Assembly (NCBI GenBank): GCA_012396115.1
Contig: JAAXOU010000012.1
Coordinates: forward strand, 1-38,750
Origin: Streptomyces somaliensis DSM 40738
Lineage (GTDB): Bacteria; Actinomycetota; Actinomycetes; Streptomycetales; Streptomycetaceae
Length of the DNA stretch: 38,750 bases
Direction of reading: 5' to 3'
Below, piece by piece: positions 16,403 through 25,139 of the stretch. Each line of letters begins with the position of its first letter. Position 1 is the first letter of the stretch. The notes under the pieces are model-generated. The model worked only from the letters and a program-made list of their open reading frames with translations, had not been told where the DNA came from and did not search any database. Both the position numbers and the translations under genes were made by a program.

Positions 16403-16936
16403 ATGAAGTCAGCAACTCCCCCGAACGGGCACGTGGAGCGGACCTTCGCCATGCGCTTCACCTCGACACCGCGCGGCGCGCGGCTCGCCCGCCGGCTGGT
16501 CTCGCACCGCCTGCACGACTGGGGCCACCCCTACGCGACCCCGGTCAACGACAGACTCACCCTCATCACGGCCGAACTCGGCGCCAACGCCGTACGCCAC
16601 GGACGCGTCCCCGGCCGGGACTTCCACGTCCGGCTCACCCTGGCCGGGGGCACCTTCCGCATCGAGGTGAGCGACACCCGCGCCGAGGAGCACCCCCCGC
16701 TCGCGCCCCCGGCCCCCGAGCCGCTGTCCGAGTCCGGCCGCGGCCTCCACCTCGTCGGGGCGCTCGCGGACGACTGGGGTGTCGCCGCCCGCACGGCCGC
16801 TCCCGGCAAGACCGTCTGGGCGGAGTTGCGCGTACCGGCCGGAGGCCACCCGCACGCGCGGCCGGCGGCCCCTCGCCCGGCGGGCCCGGCATCGGCGTCC
16901 GAGTCCGGCGCCGAGCCCTCCCCCGCCACGTCCTGA
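16403..16936 (+). CDS. ATP-binding protein, anti-sigma-factor-like HATPase
   Basis: This 177-residue protein starts at ATG 16403. An HATPase_c_2 domain similar to RsbW/SpoIIAB is visible: ARRLVSHRLHDWG, then the N-box LITAELGANAVRHG, then FRIEVSDTR, and the G-box SESGRGLHLVGALADDWGV. A Pro/Ala-rich tail of about 30 residues follows. Such proteins bind ATP and in some cases phosphorylate anti-anti-sigma factors. In Streptomyces they often flank XRE/DUF397 pairs as here (divergent, 174 bases apart). No sigma or anti-anti-sigma gene is adjacent, so its partner is unknown. The gene is convergent with the iron ATPase gene. Confidence 0.88.
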   Translation: MKSATPPNGHVERTFAMRFTSTPRGARLARRLVSHRLHDWGHPYATPVNDRLTLITAELGANAVRHGRVPGRDFHVRLTLAGGTFRIEVSDTRAEEHPPLAPPAPEPLSESGRGLHLVGALADDWGVAARTAAPGKTVWAELRVPAGGHPHARPAAPRPAGPASASESGAEPSPATS

Positions 16937-17000
16937 CGGCGGCGCGCGGCGGCCCCGGGCCGCGGCACGGCCGTGGGAGGGGGTTTCCGTCGGGGCCGGT

Positions 17001-18047
17001 TCAGGTGCCGTGCGGGTGCAGGGTGGCCTCGCCGGTGAGGTGGACGCCGACCCTCCGTCCCGGTTCGACCCGCAGCGGGGCGGGGGCGCGGACGTCGACC
17101 GGCCGGTCGAGGCCGTCGACGGCGACCGTGACCAGGGCGTCGTGGCCGAAGAAGCGGACGTCGGTCACGACGCCCTCGGCGCCGGCGCCGCCCGGCTCCA
17201 CGAGCCGGAGCTGTTCGGGCCTGAGGAGGACCAGGCCCTCGCGCCGGCCCGCCGGGGCGGCGGCCAGCGGGACGCGGCCCAGCGCGGTCGTGGCCGCGCC
17301 CCCCTCGGCGGTGCCGGGCACCAGGACGGCGTCCCCGACGAAGGAGGCCAGCCACGGGTCCGCGGGCCGGTGGTAGAGATCCTCCGGGGTGGCGCACTGG
17401 GCCACCCGCCCCTCGCGCAGGACGGCGACGACGTCGGCGGTGGAGAGCGCTTCCTGCTGGTCGTGCGTGACGAGCAGGCCGGTCGCGCCGCTCTCCCGGA
17501 GCACGGCGCGGACCTCCGCCCGCACGGCGCCGCGCAGTCCGCTGTCGAGTGCGCTGAACGGCTCGTCGAGCAGGACGAGGTGGGGTCGCGGGGCGAGCGC
17601 GCGGGCCAGGGCCACGCGCTGCTGCTGGCCGCCGGAGAGTTCGTGCGGCATGCGGTCGCCGTAGCCGGGCAGGCCCACCAGGTCGAGCATCTCCCCCACG
17701 CGCGCCCGCCGGGCCGGGCGGTCGAGGTCCCCCAGCCCGAAGGCGACGTTCCGGGCCACGCTCAGGTGGGGGAAGAGCGCGCCCTCCTGGGGGACGATCC
17801 CGATGCGGCGCCGCTCGGGCGGCAGGTGGACGCCGGGGCCGCCGAGGAGCCGGCCGGCGACCGTCACGGTGCCGGCGTCGGCCTTCAGGAAGCCGGCCAC
17901 CACCCGCAGCAGGGTGGTCTTGCCGCAGCCGGAGGGGCCGAGGACGGCGGCGAGGGCGCCGCCGGGGACGGTGAGGTCGAGCCCGTCGAGGACCGGCGCC
18001 CCCGGCCCGTACGCCTTGACCAGGCCGTCGACCTGGAGCTCGCTCAT
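17001..18047 (-). CDS. Ferric iron ABC transporter ATP-binding protein (FbpC-like)
   Basis: This 348-residue cytoplasmic ATPase has Walker A GPSGCGKT (37-44), a Q-loop, the signature LSGGQQQR and Walker B LVLLDEPFS, followed by the H-loop LLVTHDQQEA. A C-terminal TOBE-like region (about 240-348) is typical of the Fbp/Pot/spermidine group. Its ATG overlaps the permease stop by four bases (ATGA). It is the last gene of the three-gene operon behind the iron box at 20711. The iron assignment rests on the binding protein and the iron box. Confidence 0.92.
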   Translation of the reverse strand: MSELQVDGLVKAYGPGAPVLDGLDLTVPGGALAAVLGPSGCGKTTLLRVVAGFLKADAGTVTVAGRLLGGPGVHLPPERRRIGIVPQEGALFPHLSVARNVAFGLGDLDRPARRARVGEMLDLVGLPGYGDRMPHELSGGQQQRVALARALAPRPHLVLLDEPFSALDSGLRGAVRAEVRAVLRESGATGLLVTHDQQEALSTADVVAVLREGRVAQCATPEDLYHRPADPWLASFVGDAVLVPGTAEGGAATTALGRVPLAAAPAGRREGLVLLRPEQLRLVEPGGAGAEGVVTDVRFFGHDALVTVAVDGLDRPVDVRAPAPLRVEPGRRVGVHLTGEATLHPHGT

Positions 18048-19633
18048 GTGCGGTGCCTTCCGAGGAGGTACGAGGGGACGGCTGCCAGCAGGATCAGCGC
18101 GGCGGCGTAGGGGGCGGCCGCGGCGAACGACCCGGTGCCGGTCTCGGTCCACAGCCGGGTCGCCAGGGTGTCCATGCCGGTGGGGCGCAGCAGCAGCGTG
18201 GCGGGGAGTTCCTTCATGCAGACGACGAAGGTGAGGGCGGCGCCGGCCGCGACGCCGGGCGCGGCGAGCGGCAGGGTGACCTCCCGCAGCACGCCGAGCG
18301 GTGTGCGGCCGAGGGAGCGGGCGACGTCGTCGAGGACGGGCGGCGCCTGGAGGACGGCGGCGCGGGTGGCGGCCACCGCGACGGGCAGGAAGAGCACCGC
18401 GTACGCGCAGACCAGCAGCGGCGTCTCCTGGTAGAGCGGGCGGGCGTAGCGGACGGCGAGGAACACCAGGGCGAGCGCGACGGTGATGCCGGGCACGGCG
18501 TGGCCCGCGTACGCGGCCTGTTCGAGGAGGTGGGCGAGGCGTCCGCGGTGGCGGGCGGCGATGATCCCGACCGGCAGCGCGAGCAGGGTGGTCAGGGCGG
18601 CGCCCGCGGCGGCCACGCCGAGGGTGGCGAGGGCGGTGGTGGTCAGCGCGGCCGGGTCCCAGGTGGCGGAGGTGCCGACGGCGAGCCAGTAGCCGAGCGT
18701 CGCGAGCGGGAAGCCGACGGCCAGGGCCGCGACCGCCCCGCACCAGGTGAGGGCGAGGGGCTTCAGCCGCCCGAGGGCGAGGGGGACGGCCCGCCGGGCG
18801 GTGCCCGTGCCGGTGCGGGCGTAGTCGGCGCGACCGCGGGTGCGGGTCTCGGCGGCGACGAGCAGCACGGTCATGACGACCAGGACGACGCTGAGCGCGG
18901 CGGCCGGGGTGCGGTCGAAGCTGGCCCGGTAGGAGGTGTGGATGCCGCGGGTGAAGGTGTCGTACCGCATCAGGGAGACGGCGCCGAAGTCGGAGAGGAC
19001 GTACAGCGCGACGAGGAGGCCGCCGCCCGCCGCGGCGGGCCGCAGCTGTGGCAGGGTGACGCGCAGGAAGGTGCGGAGGGGGCCGTGGCCGAGGGAGCGG
19101 GCCACCTCCTCGTGCCCGGGGTCGGTGCCGCGCAGTGCGGCGGCGACGGGCAGGTAGACGTACGGGAAGCTGGCGAGGGTGAGCGCGAGGGCCGATCCGG
19201 CGAAGCCGGCCAGCGAGGGCGCGGCGGACAGCCAGGCGAAGGCGGTGACGTAGCTCGGCACGGCCAGCGGCAGGGTGACCAGGACGGACCAGGCCCGGGC
19301 GCCGGGCAGCGCGGTGCGGACCGTGAGCCAGGCGAGCGGGACCGCGATCAGCAGGCAGGCGGCGACGACCGCGGCGGTCAGGCCGAGGCTGCGCAGGAGC
19401 AGTTCGCCGGTGCGCCGGTCGGCGACGACGTCCCAGGCGTAGGCGGGGCCGCGTTCGAGGGCGCGGACGGCGAGGTAGCCGAGCGGCAGGACGGCGAGCA
19501 GGGCGGCGGCCGCGGCGGGCACGACCAGGGTGCGGGCGGGCCGGCCGGCGGCGCGCCACCGCCCGGCGGGTGCCGGGGCACCTGCCGGGCGGGGGGTGCC
19601 GGGGGGCCGGACGGGGGCGTCCGGTGAGGCCAT
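18044..19633 (-). CDS. Ferric iron ABC transporter permease, fused two-domain (FbpB-like)
   Basis: This 529-residue inner-membrane protein has about 12 helices in two homologous halves. Each half has its own EAA-type loop: HEEVARSLGHGPLRTFLRVT in the first and LDDVARSLGRTPLGVLREVT in the second. The fused arrangement is standard for FbpB/SfuB-type iron permeases. The N-terminal 35 residues are Pro/Ala-rich and cytoplasmic. ATG 19633 is one base after the stop of the binding-protein gene, and the gene overlaps the ATPase start by four bases, so the three are tightly coupled. Confidence 0.93.
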   Translation of the reverse strand: MASPDAPVRPPGTPRPAGAPAPAGRWRAAGRPARTLVVPAAAAALLAVLPLGYLAVRALERGPAYAWDVVADRRTGELLLRSLGLTAAVVAACLLIAVPLAWLTVRTALPGARAWSVLVTLPLAVPSYVTAFAWLSAAPSLAGFAGSALALTLASFPYVYLPVAAALRGTDPGHEEVARSLGHGPLRTFLRVTLPQLRPAAAGGGLLVALYVLSDFGAVSLMRYDTFTRGIHTSYRASFDRTPAAALSVVLVVMTVLLVAAETRTRGRADYARTGTGTARRAVPLALGRLKPLALTWCGAVAALAVGFPLATLGYWLAVGTSATWDPAALTTTALATLGVAAAGAALTTLLALPVGIIAARHRGRLAHLLEQAAYAGHAVPGITVALALVFLAVRYARPLYQETPLLVCAYAVLFLPVAVAATRAAVLQAPPVLDDVARSLGRTPLGVLREVTLPLAAPGVAAGAALTFVVCMKELPATLLLRPTGMDTLATRLWTETGTGSFAAAAPYAAALILLAAVPSYLLGRHRT

Positions 19634-19634
19634 G

Positions 19635-20654
19635 TCAGACGAGCCCGACGTCCTGGAGCATGGCGAGGGTCTGCTTGAGCGAGTCGAGCCTGCCGAGGTC
19701 GATCCTCGGCGGCTGGAGGGACTCCAGCGGCGGGACGCCCTCGGCCGTCCTCACGCCGGCGGCCAGCGGGTACTCCTTGGTCTCCTCGGCGAAGTAGCGC
19801 TGGGACTCGGCCGAGAGGAGGAAGTCGACGGCCTTGCGGGCGTACGCGGCCTGCTTGTCGTCGGCGCCCTTCAGGACGCCCGCGCCGGCGACGTTGACCA
19901 GGCAGCCCGGGTCGCCGCCGGGCAGGTAGTGGATCCTGGCCTCGACCTTGTCGGCGCCCTTCTCGGCGACCTGCTCGTACCAGTAGTAGTGGTTGAGCAG
20001 TCCGAGGGCGACCTCGCCCTTGTCGACGGCCTGCAGGACGTCGTTGTTCTTCTCGTACGCCTTGGGCTCGTTGGCCTTGAGGCCCCGCAGCCAGGTGCGG
20101 GTGGCCTCGTCGCCCTCCAGGACGCGCATGCCGGTGACGAAGGCCTGGAAGGAGGCGTTGGTCGGCGCGAAGCCGATCCTGCCCTTCCACTCCGGCTTCA
20201 CGAGGTCGTGGACGCTGTTCGGCGGCGCGGGGACCCGGTCCGGGTGGTAGGCGAGGACGCGGACGCGGCCGCTGACGCCGGTCCAGTCGCCGGCGGAGCC
20301 GCGGTAGGCGGGGGCGACCTTGTCGAGGGTGGCCTCGGGCAGCGGGGCGAGGCGCCGCTCCTTGGAGAGCGCGCCGAGGGCGCCGGCGTCCTGGGAGAGG
20401 AAGAGGCCGGCCTCGGTCTCGTCGCCCTCTTCGAGGAGTTGGGCGGAGAGTTCGGCGCTGTCGCCGTAGCGGACCTCGACCTCGGCGCCGAGGTGCTTCT
20501 CCAGCTTCTCGATGAGCGGCTGCACGAGGTTCTCGTTGCGGCCGGAGTAGATGACGAGATCGGCCGGTTCGTCGCTGCCGCAGGCGGCGAGCGCCGGGGT
20601 GAGCAGGACGGCCGCGGCGATCGCGGTCAGCGTGCGGGCCGGGGGGCGGCGCAT
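19635..20654 (-). CDS. Iron-binding lipoprotein of a ferric ABC importer (FbpA/FutA-like)
   Basis: This 339-residue protein has a signal peptide ending in lipobox LAAC (Cys25). The mature part opens with LVIYSGRNENLVQPLIEKLEK-like sequence (about 32-53), characteristic of Fbp/Fut iron-binding proteins. A tyrosine cluster NHYYWYEQ occurs where iron-ligand tyrosines lie in the family. It should be anchored outside the membrane and bind Fe3+. It is the first gene of the operon, behind a strong iron box centred near 20720. Regulation by a DmdR/IdeR-type repressor with Fe2+ is inferred; that repressor is not encoded here. Confidence 0.93.
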   Translation of the reverse strand: MRRPPARTLTAIAAAVLLTPALAACGSDEPADLVIYSGRNENLVQPLIEKLEKHLGAEVEVRYGDSAELSAQLLEEGDETEAGLFLSQDAGALGALSKERRLAPLPEATLDKVAPAYRGSAGDWTGVSGRVRVLAYHPDRVPAPPNSVHDLVKPEWKGRIGFAPTNASFQAFVTGMRVLEGDEATRTWLRGLKANEPKAYEKNNDVLQAVDKGEVALGLLNHYYWYEQVAEKGADKVEARIHYLPGGDPGCLVNVAGAGVLKGADDKQAAYARKAVDFLLSAESQRYFAEETKEYPLAAGVRTAEGVPPLESLQPPRIDLGRLDSLKQTLAMLQDVGLV

Positions 20655-20706
20655 ACGGGTGGGGCCTTCCTGCCGTCACATGTGAAGAGAATCTGCAAGT
20701 ACGGCA

Positions 20707-20736
20707 TTGATAAGGTAAAGCTAACCTAAGAGTCAA
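20707..20736 (-). promoter_or_regulatory. Iron-box promoter of the ferric importer operon
   Basis: On the minus strand TTGACT (20736-20731) and TATCAA (20712-20707) are 18 bases apart. The plus-strand sequence TAAGGTAAAG/CTAACCTAA (20711-20729) matches 16 of 19 positions of the DmdR/IdeR/DtxR consensus TTAGGTTAGGCTAACCTAA by hand alignment. It fills the spacer, so bound repressor would block polymerase. Confidence 0.85.
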
Positions 20737-20791
20737 GTCAGGTTTTGATAACGGCACGGCCGCGAAAGGGCATCCGGACCCCTCCCCCCTT

Positions 20792-20829
20792 TTCCTGATA
20801 AGGGAAGCCTTACCTACGATGCGTCCGTG
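20792..20829 (+). promoter_or_regulatory. Second iron-box promoter, apparently leaderless
   Basis: TTCCTG (20792-20797), a 17-base spacer and TACGAT (20815-20820) predict a transcript start near 20827, which is the GTG start codon of the ligase gene. No ribosome site is present before it. Within the spacer TAAGGGAAGCCTTACCTA (20799-20816) matches about 13 of 19 positions of the DmdR/IdeR box. The upstream ATG at 20819 meets a stop after three codons. Confidence 0.65.
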
Positions 20830-23430
20830 ACGCTCCTCCCCGCCCCGCCCCTCGACGGCCGGGCCCTCCCCCTCGCCCGCGACCTCGCACGCCACGGCGA
20901 CCGCACCGCCCTCGTGACGGCCGAGGGCGGGATCTCCTACCGCGAGCTGGCCGGACGCGTCGACGAGACGGCGCGGCGGCTCGGCCCGGGGCGGCGGCTG
21001 GTCCTGCTGCCCGGCGCCAACGAGGTCGGGGCGCTCGTGGTCCACCTGGCCGCGCTGTCGGCCGGCCACCCGGTGCTGCTCGTGCCCGGCGGCCACCCCG
21101 AGGCGGTCGCCGCGCTCACCGCCGCGTACGACCCCGACGTCGTGGTCCACCCGGAGGCGGGCGGCGAGTGGCGGATCGAGGAGCGCCGGGCCGCCTCCGC
21201 GCACGTCCTCCACCCCGACCTGGCGCTGCTGCTCAGCACCTCCGGCTCCACCGGCTCCCCCAAGCTGGTGCGGCTGTCGTACGAGAACCTCCAGGCGAAC
21301 GCCGAGTCGATCGCCGCGTACCTCGGCATCCGCGACACCGACCGGGCCGCGACCACCCTGCCGATGCACTACTGCTACGGGCTGTCGGTGGTCCACAGCC
21401 ACCTGCTGCGCGGCGCCGGACTCGTCCTGACCGGCCTGTCGGTGGCCGACGCCTGCTTCTGGGACCTCTTCCGGGCCGCCCGCGGCACCGCCCTCGCCGG
21501 CGTCCCGTACACCTTCGACCTGCTCGACCGGGTCGGCTTCGCCGACATGGACCTCCCCCACCTCCGGTACGTCACCCAGGCGGGCGGGCGGCTCGCGCCC
21601 GAGCGGGTCGCGCGCTACGCCGACCTCGGGCGGCGGCGCGGCTGGGACCTGTTCGTCATGTACGGCCAGACCGAGGCGACCGCCCGCATGGCGTACCTGC
21701 CCCCCGCCCTGGCGGCCGAGCACCCCGGCGCGATCGGGGTCCCGGTCCCCGGCGGCTCGTTCCGTCTGGAGCCGGTCGAGGACGCGCCCGAGGGCGTGGG
21801 CGAACTCGTCTACGCGGGCCCCAACGTCATGCTCGGGTACGCCCGCACCTCCGGCGACCTCGCCCTCGGCCGCACGGTCGACGCCCTGCGCACCGGCGAC
21901 CTCGCCCGCCGCACCGAGGCCGGGCTGTACGAGATCGTCGGACGGCGCAGCAGCTTCCTGAAGATCCTCGGCCTGCGCGTGGACCCCCGGCGGGTCGAGG
22001 CGGTGCTCGAGCGGCACGGCCTGGCCGCCCTGTGCGCGGGCGACGACGAACGGGTCGTCCTCGCCGTCGTGCGCGAGTCCGGGTGGGACGAGCGGCGGAT
22101 ACGCGGGCGCGTGGTGGAGGAGTGCGGCCTGCCCGCCCGCGCCGTCCGCGTCCATCTGGTGGGCGAACTCCCCCGGCTGCCCACGGGCAAGCCCGACCAC
22201 CGGGCCGTACGCGCCCTGGACCGCCCCGCCGACGGGGCCCCGGCCGAGGGGGGCGCGGCCGGCGGGGACGCGACCCCGGAGTCCCTGTGCGCGCTGTACG
22301 CGCGGATCCTGGACCGCCCGGACGCGACGCCCGACGACTCCTTCGTCTCCCTCGGCGGCGACTCCCTGTCGTACGTGGAGGTGTCGCTCCACCTCGAACG
22401 GCGTCTGGGCCGGGTACCGCCCCAGTGGCACACGACCCCCGTCCGTGAGCTGGCGCGGCACGCCGCGGCCGGGCCGGCCGGCCGGCCCCGGTGGCGGAGC
22501 CTCGAGACGAGCGTGGCCCTGCGCGCGGTGGCCATCGTGTGCGTCGTCGGTTCGCACATCAGGCTCTTCGAACTGCGCGGCGGGGCCCACCTCCTGCTCG
22601 CCGTCGCCGGGTTCAACTTCGCCCGGTTCCTCCTCGCCCCGCCCGAACGCCGCGAACGGACGCGCCGCGCCCTCCGCGGCGTCGCGCGGATCGCCGTCCC
22701 CACCATGGCCTGGACGGCCTTCGCGCTCCTCCTCACCGACGACTACGACCTGTCCAACGTGCTCCTCCTCCACAACGCCCTCTGGCCCGACGTGATGGGC
22801 CCCGGGATCCACCTGTGGTTCGTGGAGGCCCTCGTCTACATCCTGCTGGCCCTGACGGCGCTGCTCGCCGTCCCCGCGGTCCACCGCCTGGAGCGCCGCT
22901 TCCCCTACGGGCTGCCGACGGCCCTGGTCGGCCTGGGTCTGCTCACCCGCTACGAGCTGGTGGGCCTGCCGGACCGCACCCAGATCACCGACGCGGTCAC
23001 CGTCTTCTGGCTCTTCGCCCTCGGCTGGGCCGCGGCCCGGTCCCGCACGGTGCCCCGGCGGCTCCTCGTGACCGTCGCGGCCCTCGCCGCCGTCCCGGGC
23101 TTCTTCCCCGGCGAGCCGCGCCGGGAGCTGTTCGTCATGGCGGGCTTCTGCCTGCTGACGTGGTTCCCGACCCTGCCGAGCGTCCACCGCGTCAACCGGG
23201 CCGCCGGCCTGCTGGCGGGCGCCTCGCTCGCCATCTACCTGACGCACTGGCAGGTCTACCCGGTCCTCGACGGCGTCTCTAAGCACCTGGCCCTCGTCGT
23301 GTCCCTGCTCTTCGGCATCGGGTACGCCGCGGCGACCGGTCGGCTCGTCCGGCGCGGGCCGGCGCTCGCGGCCGCCGCTCGCCGCGCCGCGAGCGGCCTG
23401 CGGAAGCGGCGTCCCGCGTCCGGTCCCTGA
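20827..23430 (+). CDS. Three-domain fusion: AMP-dependent ligase, carrier domain, membrane acyltransferase
   Basis: The protein has 867 residues. Residues 15-465 are an adenylating domain: P-loop STSGSTGSPK (137-146), YGQTEA (279-284), RTGDLA (355-360) and the catalytic Lys K455 in LPTGKPD. The PMHYCYGLS and GVPYTFDLL motifs look more like acyl ligases than amino-acid-activating NRPS domains. Residues 484-548 are a phosphopantetheine carrier with S513 in LGGDSLSYVE. Residues about 560-860 are an acyltransferase-3-like multi-helix membrane domain (start LRAVAIVCVVGSHIRLFEL, end YLTHWQVYP). It should load an acyl or amino acid, hold it on the carrier, and pass it to an acceptor at the membrane. 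The acceptor is unknown. The iron box suggests expression in iron starvation; a link to a siderophore or envelope change is inference. Confidence 0.87.
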   Translation: MTLLPAPPLDGRALPLARDLARHGDRTALVTAEGGISYRELAGRVDETARRLGPGRRLVLLPGANEVGALVVHLAALSAGHPVLLVPGGHPEAVAALTAAYDPDVVVHPEAGGEWRIEERRAASAHVLHPDLALLLSTSGSTGSPKLVRLSYENLQANAESIAAYLGIRDTDRAATTLPMHYCYGLSVVHSHLLRGAGLVLTGLSVADACFWDLFRAARGTALAGVPYTFDLLDRVGFADMDLPHLRYVTQAGGRLAPERVARYADLGRRRGWDLFVMYGQTEATARMAYLPPALAAEHPGAIGVPVPGGSFRLEPVEDAPEGVGELVYAGPNVMLGYARTSGDLALGRTVDALRTGDLARRTEAGLYEIVGRRSSFLKILGLRVDPRRVEAVLERHGLAALCAGDDERVVLAVVRESGWDERRIRGRVVEECGLPARAVRVHLVGELPRLPTGKPDHRAVRALDRPADGAPAEGGAAGGDATPESLCALYARILDRPDATPDDSFVSLGGDSLSYVEVSLHLERRLGRVPPQWHTTPVRELARHAAAGPAGRPRWRSLETSVALRAVAIVCVVGSHIRLFELRGGAHLLLAVAGFNFARFLLAPPERRERTRRALRGVARIAVPTMAWTAFALLLTDDYDLSNVLLLHNALWPDVMGPGIHLWFVEALVYILLALTALLAVPAVHRLERRFPYGLPTALVGLGLLTRYELVGLPDRTQITDAVTVFWLFALGWAAARSRTVPRRLLVTVAALAAVPGFFPGEPRRELFVMAGFCLLTWFPTLPSVHRVNRAAGLLAGASLAIYLTHWQVYPVLDGVSKHLALVVSLLFGIGYAAATGRLVRRGPALAAAARRAASGLRKRRPASGP

Positions 23431-23479
23431 CCCGCCCGCGCGGCGGGACACCGGGCCCGCGGCGCCGCCGGGACCTCCG

Positions 23480-23525
23480 GACGCCGACGTGCCGGCCGGG
23501 GGCCGGCCCCGGCGGCCGGCGCGGC
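23480..23525. terminator. GC-rich hairpins between convergent genes
   Basis: The 109-base gap between the convergent ligase and YjbQ genes contains GCCGGC-CGGGG-GCCGGC and nearby palindromes. There is no T-tract. It could end both transcripts, but very GC-rich sequence makes such repeats by chance. Confidence 0.3.
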
Positions 23526-23539
23526 GGCGGCCCGTCCGG

Positions 23540-23962
23540 TCAGCCCAGGAAGCTCAGCCGCACCTGGCGCTCCGGATTGTCGACATTGGTGTCGACCAGG
23601 CAGACCGACTGCCAGGTGCCGAGGGCCAGGCGGCCGTCGACGACCGGGAGGGTCGCGTGGGGCGGGACCAGGGCCGGCAGGACGTGGTCGCGGCCGTGGC
23701 CGGGGCTGCCGTGGCGGTGCTGCCAGCGCTCGTCGGCGGGGAGGAGGGTGTGCAGGGCGGCCAGCAGGTCGTCGTCGCTGCCCGAGCCCGTCTCGATGAG
23801 GGCGACGCCGGCCGTGGCGTGCGGGGTGAAGACGTTCAGCAGGCCGTCGCGGCCGGCCGCCACCTCGTCGAGGAAGGCGGCGCACGCCTCCGTCAGGTCG
23901 TGGACGGTCTCGCGGCGTCCGGTGGCGATGTCCAGGGTGCGGGTGGTGAATGCGTCGCTCAT
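23540..23962 (-). CDS. YjbQ family protein (UPF0047)
   Basis: This 140-residue protein starts at ATG 23962. It has the conserved pattern of the family: DLTEACAAFLDEV, then NVFTPHATAGVALIETGSGSDDDLL (around 43-67), then DERWQHRHGSPGHGRDHV, and LALGTWQSVCLVDTNVDNPERQV near the end. Several members have weak thiamine-phosphate synthase activity in vitro, but the true role is not settled. The His and Glu residues of the metal-binding pocket appear intact. It is divergent from the flavoprotein gene, 63 bases apart. Confidence 0.92.
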   Translation of the reverse strand: MSDAFTTRTLDIATGRRETVHDLTEACAAFLDEVAAGRDGLLNVFTPHATAGVALIETGSGSDDDLLAALHTLLPADERWQHRHGSPGHGRDHVLPALVPPHATLPVVDGRLALGTWQSVCLVDTNVDNPERQVRLSFLG

Positions 23963-24025
23963 GGCTCCATGGTGCCCGCCCGGCGGCCCGGGAAGATCCC
24001 CGGCGTCCGGGGGGTTGGTGGAGAC

Positions 24026-25126
24026 GTGGACGGGTTCGAGGTGCGGGACGTGGACGTGGTCGTCGTGGGCGCCGGGCAGGCCGGGCTGTCCGCCGCGTAC
24101 CACCTGCGGCGCACCGGGGGCGTGCCCGGGCGGGACTTCGTCGTGCTGGACCGCGCCCCGGGGCCCGGCGGCGCCTGGCGGTCCCGGTGGCCGTCGCTGA
24201 CGTACGGCAGGGTGCACGGGATGCACGCGCTGCCCGGTATGGAGCTGACCGGGGCGGACCCCGACCGGCCCTCCGCCGAGGTGGTCGGGGAGTACTTCGC
24301 CCGGTACGAGGAGGCGTTCGACCTGCGGGTGCGCCGGCCCGTCCGGGTGACGGCGGTGCGGGACGGGGAGGGCGGGAGGCTGCGCGTGGAGACGTCCGAG
24401 GGGGTGTACGCGGCGCGGGCGCTGATCAACGCGACGGGCACCTGGGACCGGCCGTTCTGGCCGCGCTACCCGGGGCAGGGGACGTTCCGGGGGTGGCAGC
24501 TGCACACGGCGGACTACCCGGGGCCCGGGCCGTTCGCCGGGCTGCGGGTGGTCGTGGTCGGCGGCGGGGCCTCCGGCACGCAGCACCTGATGGAGATCGC
24601 CGGGGTGGCGGCGGAGACGACGTGGGTGACGCGGCGCGAGCCGGTGTACCGCGAGGGGGGCTTCGGCGAGGCCGAGGGGCGGGCGGCGGTCGCCCTGGTG
24701 GAGGAGCGGGTGCGCGAGGGCCTGCCGCCGCGCAGCGTGGTGAGCGTGACGGGGCTGCCGCTGGACGACGCGGTCCGGGAGGCGCGGGCGCGCGGCGTGC
24801 TGGACCGGCTGCCGGTGTTCGACCGGATCACCCCGACCGGGGTGGCCTGGGACCCGACCGCGGCGGGTGGGCGGGGGCGGAGCGTGGACGCGGACGCCAT
24901 CCTCTGGGCGACCGGCTTCCGGGCGGCGATCGGCCACCTGGCGCCGCTGCGGCTGCGCGAGCCGGGCGGCGGGGTGCGGATGGACGGCACCCGCGCCGTG
25001 CGCGACGAGCGGGTCCACCTCGTGGGGTACGGGCCGTCCGCGTCGACCGTGGGGGCGAACCGGGCCGGGCGGGCCGCCGTCCGGGAGGTGCGGCGGCTGC
25101 TGGCGCGCGAGCCGGCGGCGGCCTGA
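24026..25126 (+). CDS. FAD-dependent NAD(P)-binding monooxygenase-like protein (CzcO/FMO type)
   Basis: This 366-residue protein starts at GTG 24026, chosen because GGTGGAGAC precedes it. An FAD-binding GAGQAG (15-20) follows the first strand, and a second nucleotide-binding GGGASG (179-184) is the NAD(P) site. PGGAWRSRWPSLTYG (48-61) and INATGTWDRPFWP (134-146) are typical of flavin-containing monooxygenases and the CzcO group. Such proteins oxidise small molecules or metals-related substrates; the true substrate is unknown. It is convergent with the MltG-like gene, 13 bases between stops. The N-terminus is compact with no signal peptide. Confidence 0.88.
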   Translation: MDGFEVRDVDVVVVGAGQAGLSAAYHLRRTGGVPGRDFVVLDRAPGPGGAWRSRWPSLTYGRVHGMHALPGMELTGADPDRPSAEVVGEYFARYEEAFDLRVRRPVRVTAVRDGEGGRLRVETSEGVYAARALINATGTWDRPFWPRYPGQGTFRGWQLHTADYPGPGPFAGLRVVVVGGGASGTQHLMEIAGVAAETTWVTRREPVYREGGFGEAEGRAAVALVEERVREGLPPRSVVSVTGLPLDDAVREARARGVLDRLPVFDRITPTGVAWDPTAAGGRGRSVDADAILWATGFRAAIGHLAPLRLREPGGGVRMDGTRAVRDERVHLVGYGPSASTVGANRAGRAAVREVRRLLAREPAAA

Positions 25127-25139
25127 CCGCCGCGGGGCG

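Noticed and set aside
19378-23451. Open frame of over 1300 codons on the minus strand
   Set aside because: It is antisense to the ligase fusion and in a shifted frame of the iron genes; composition is low complexity.
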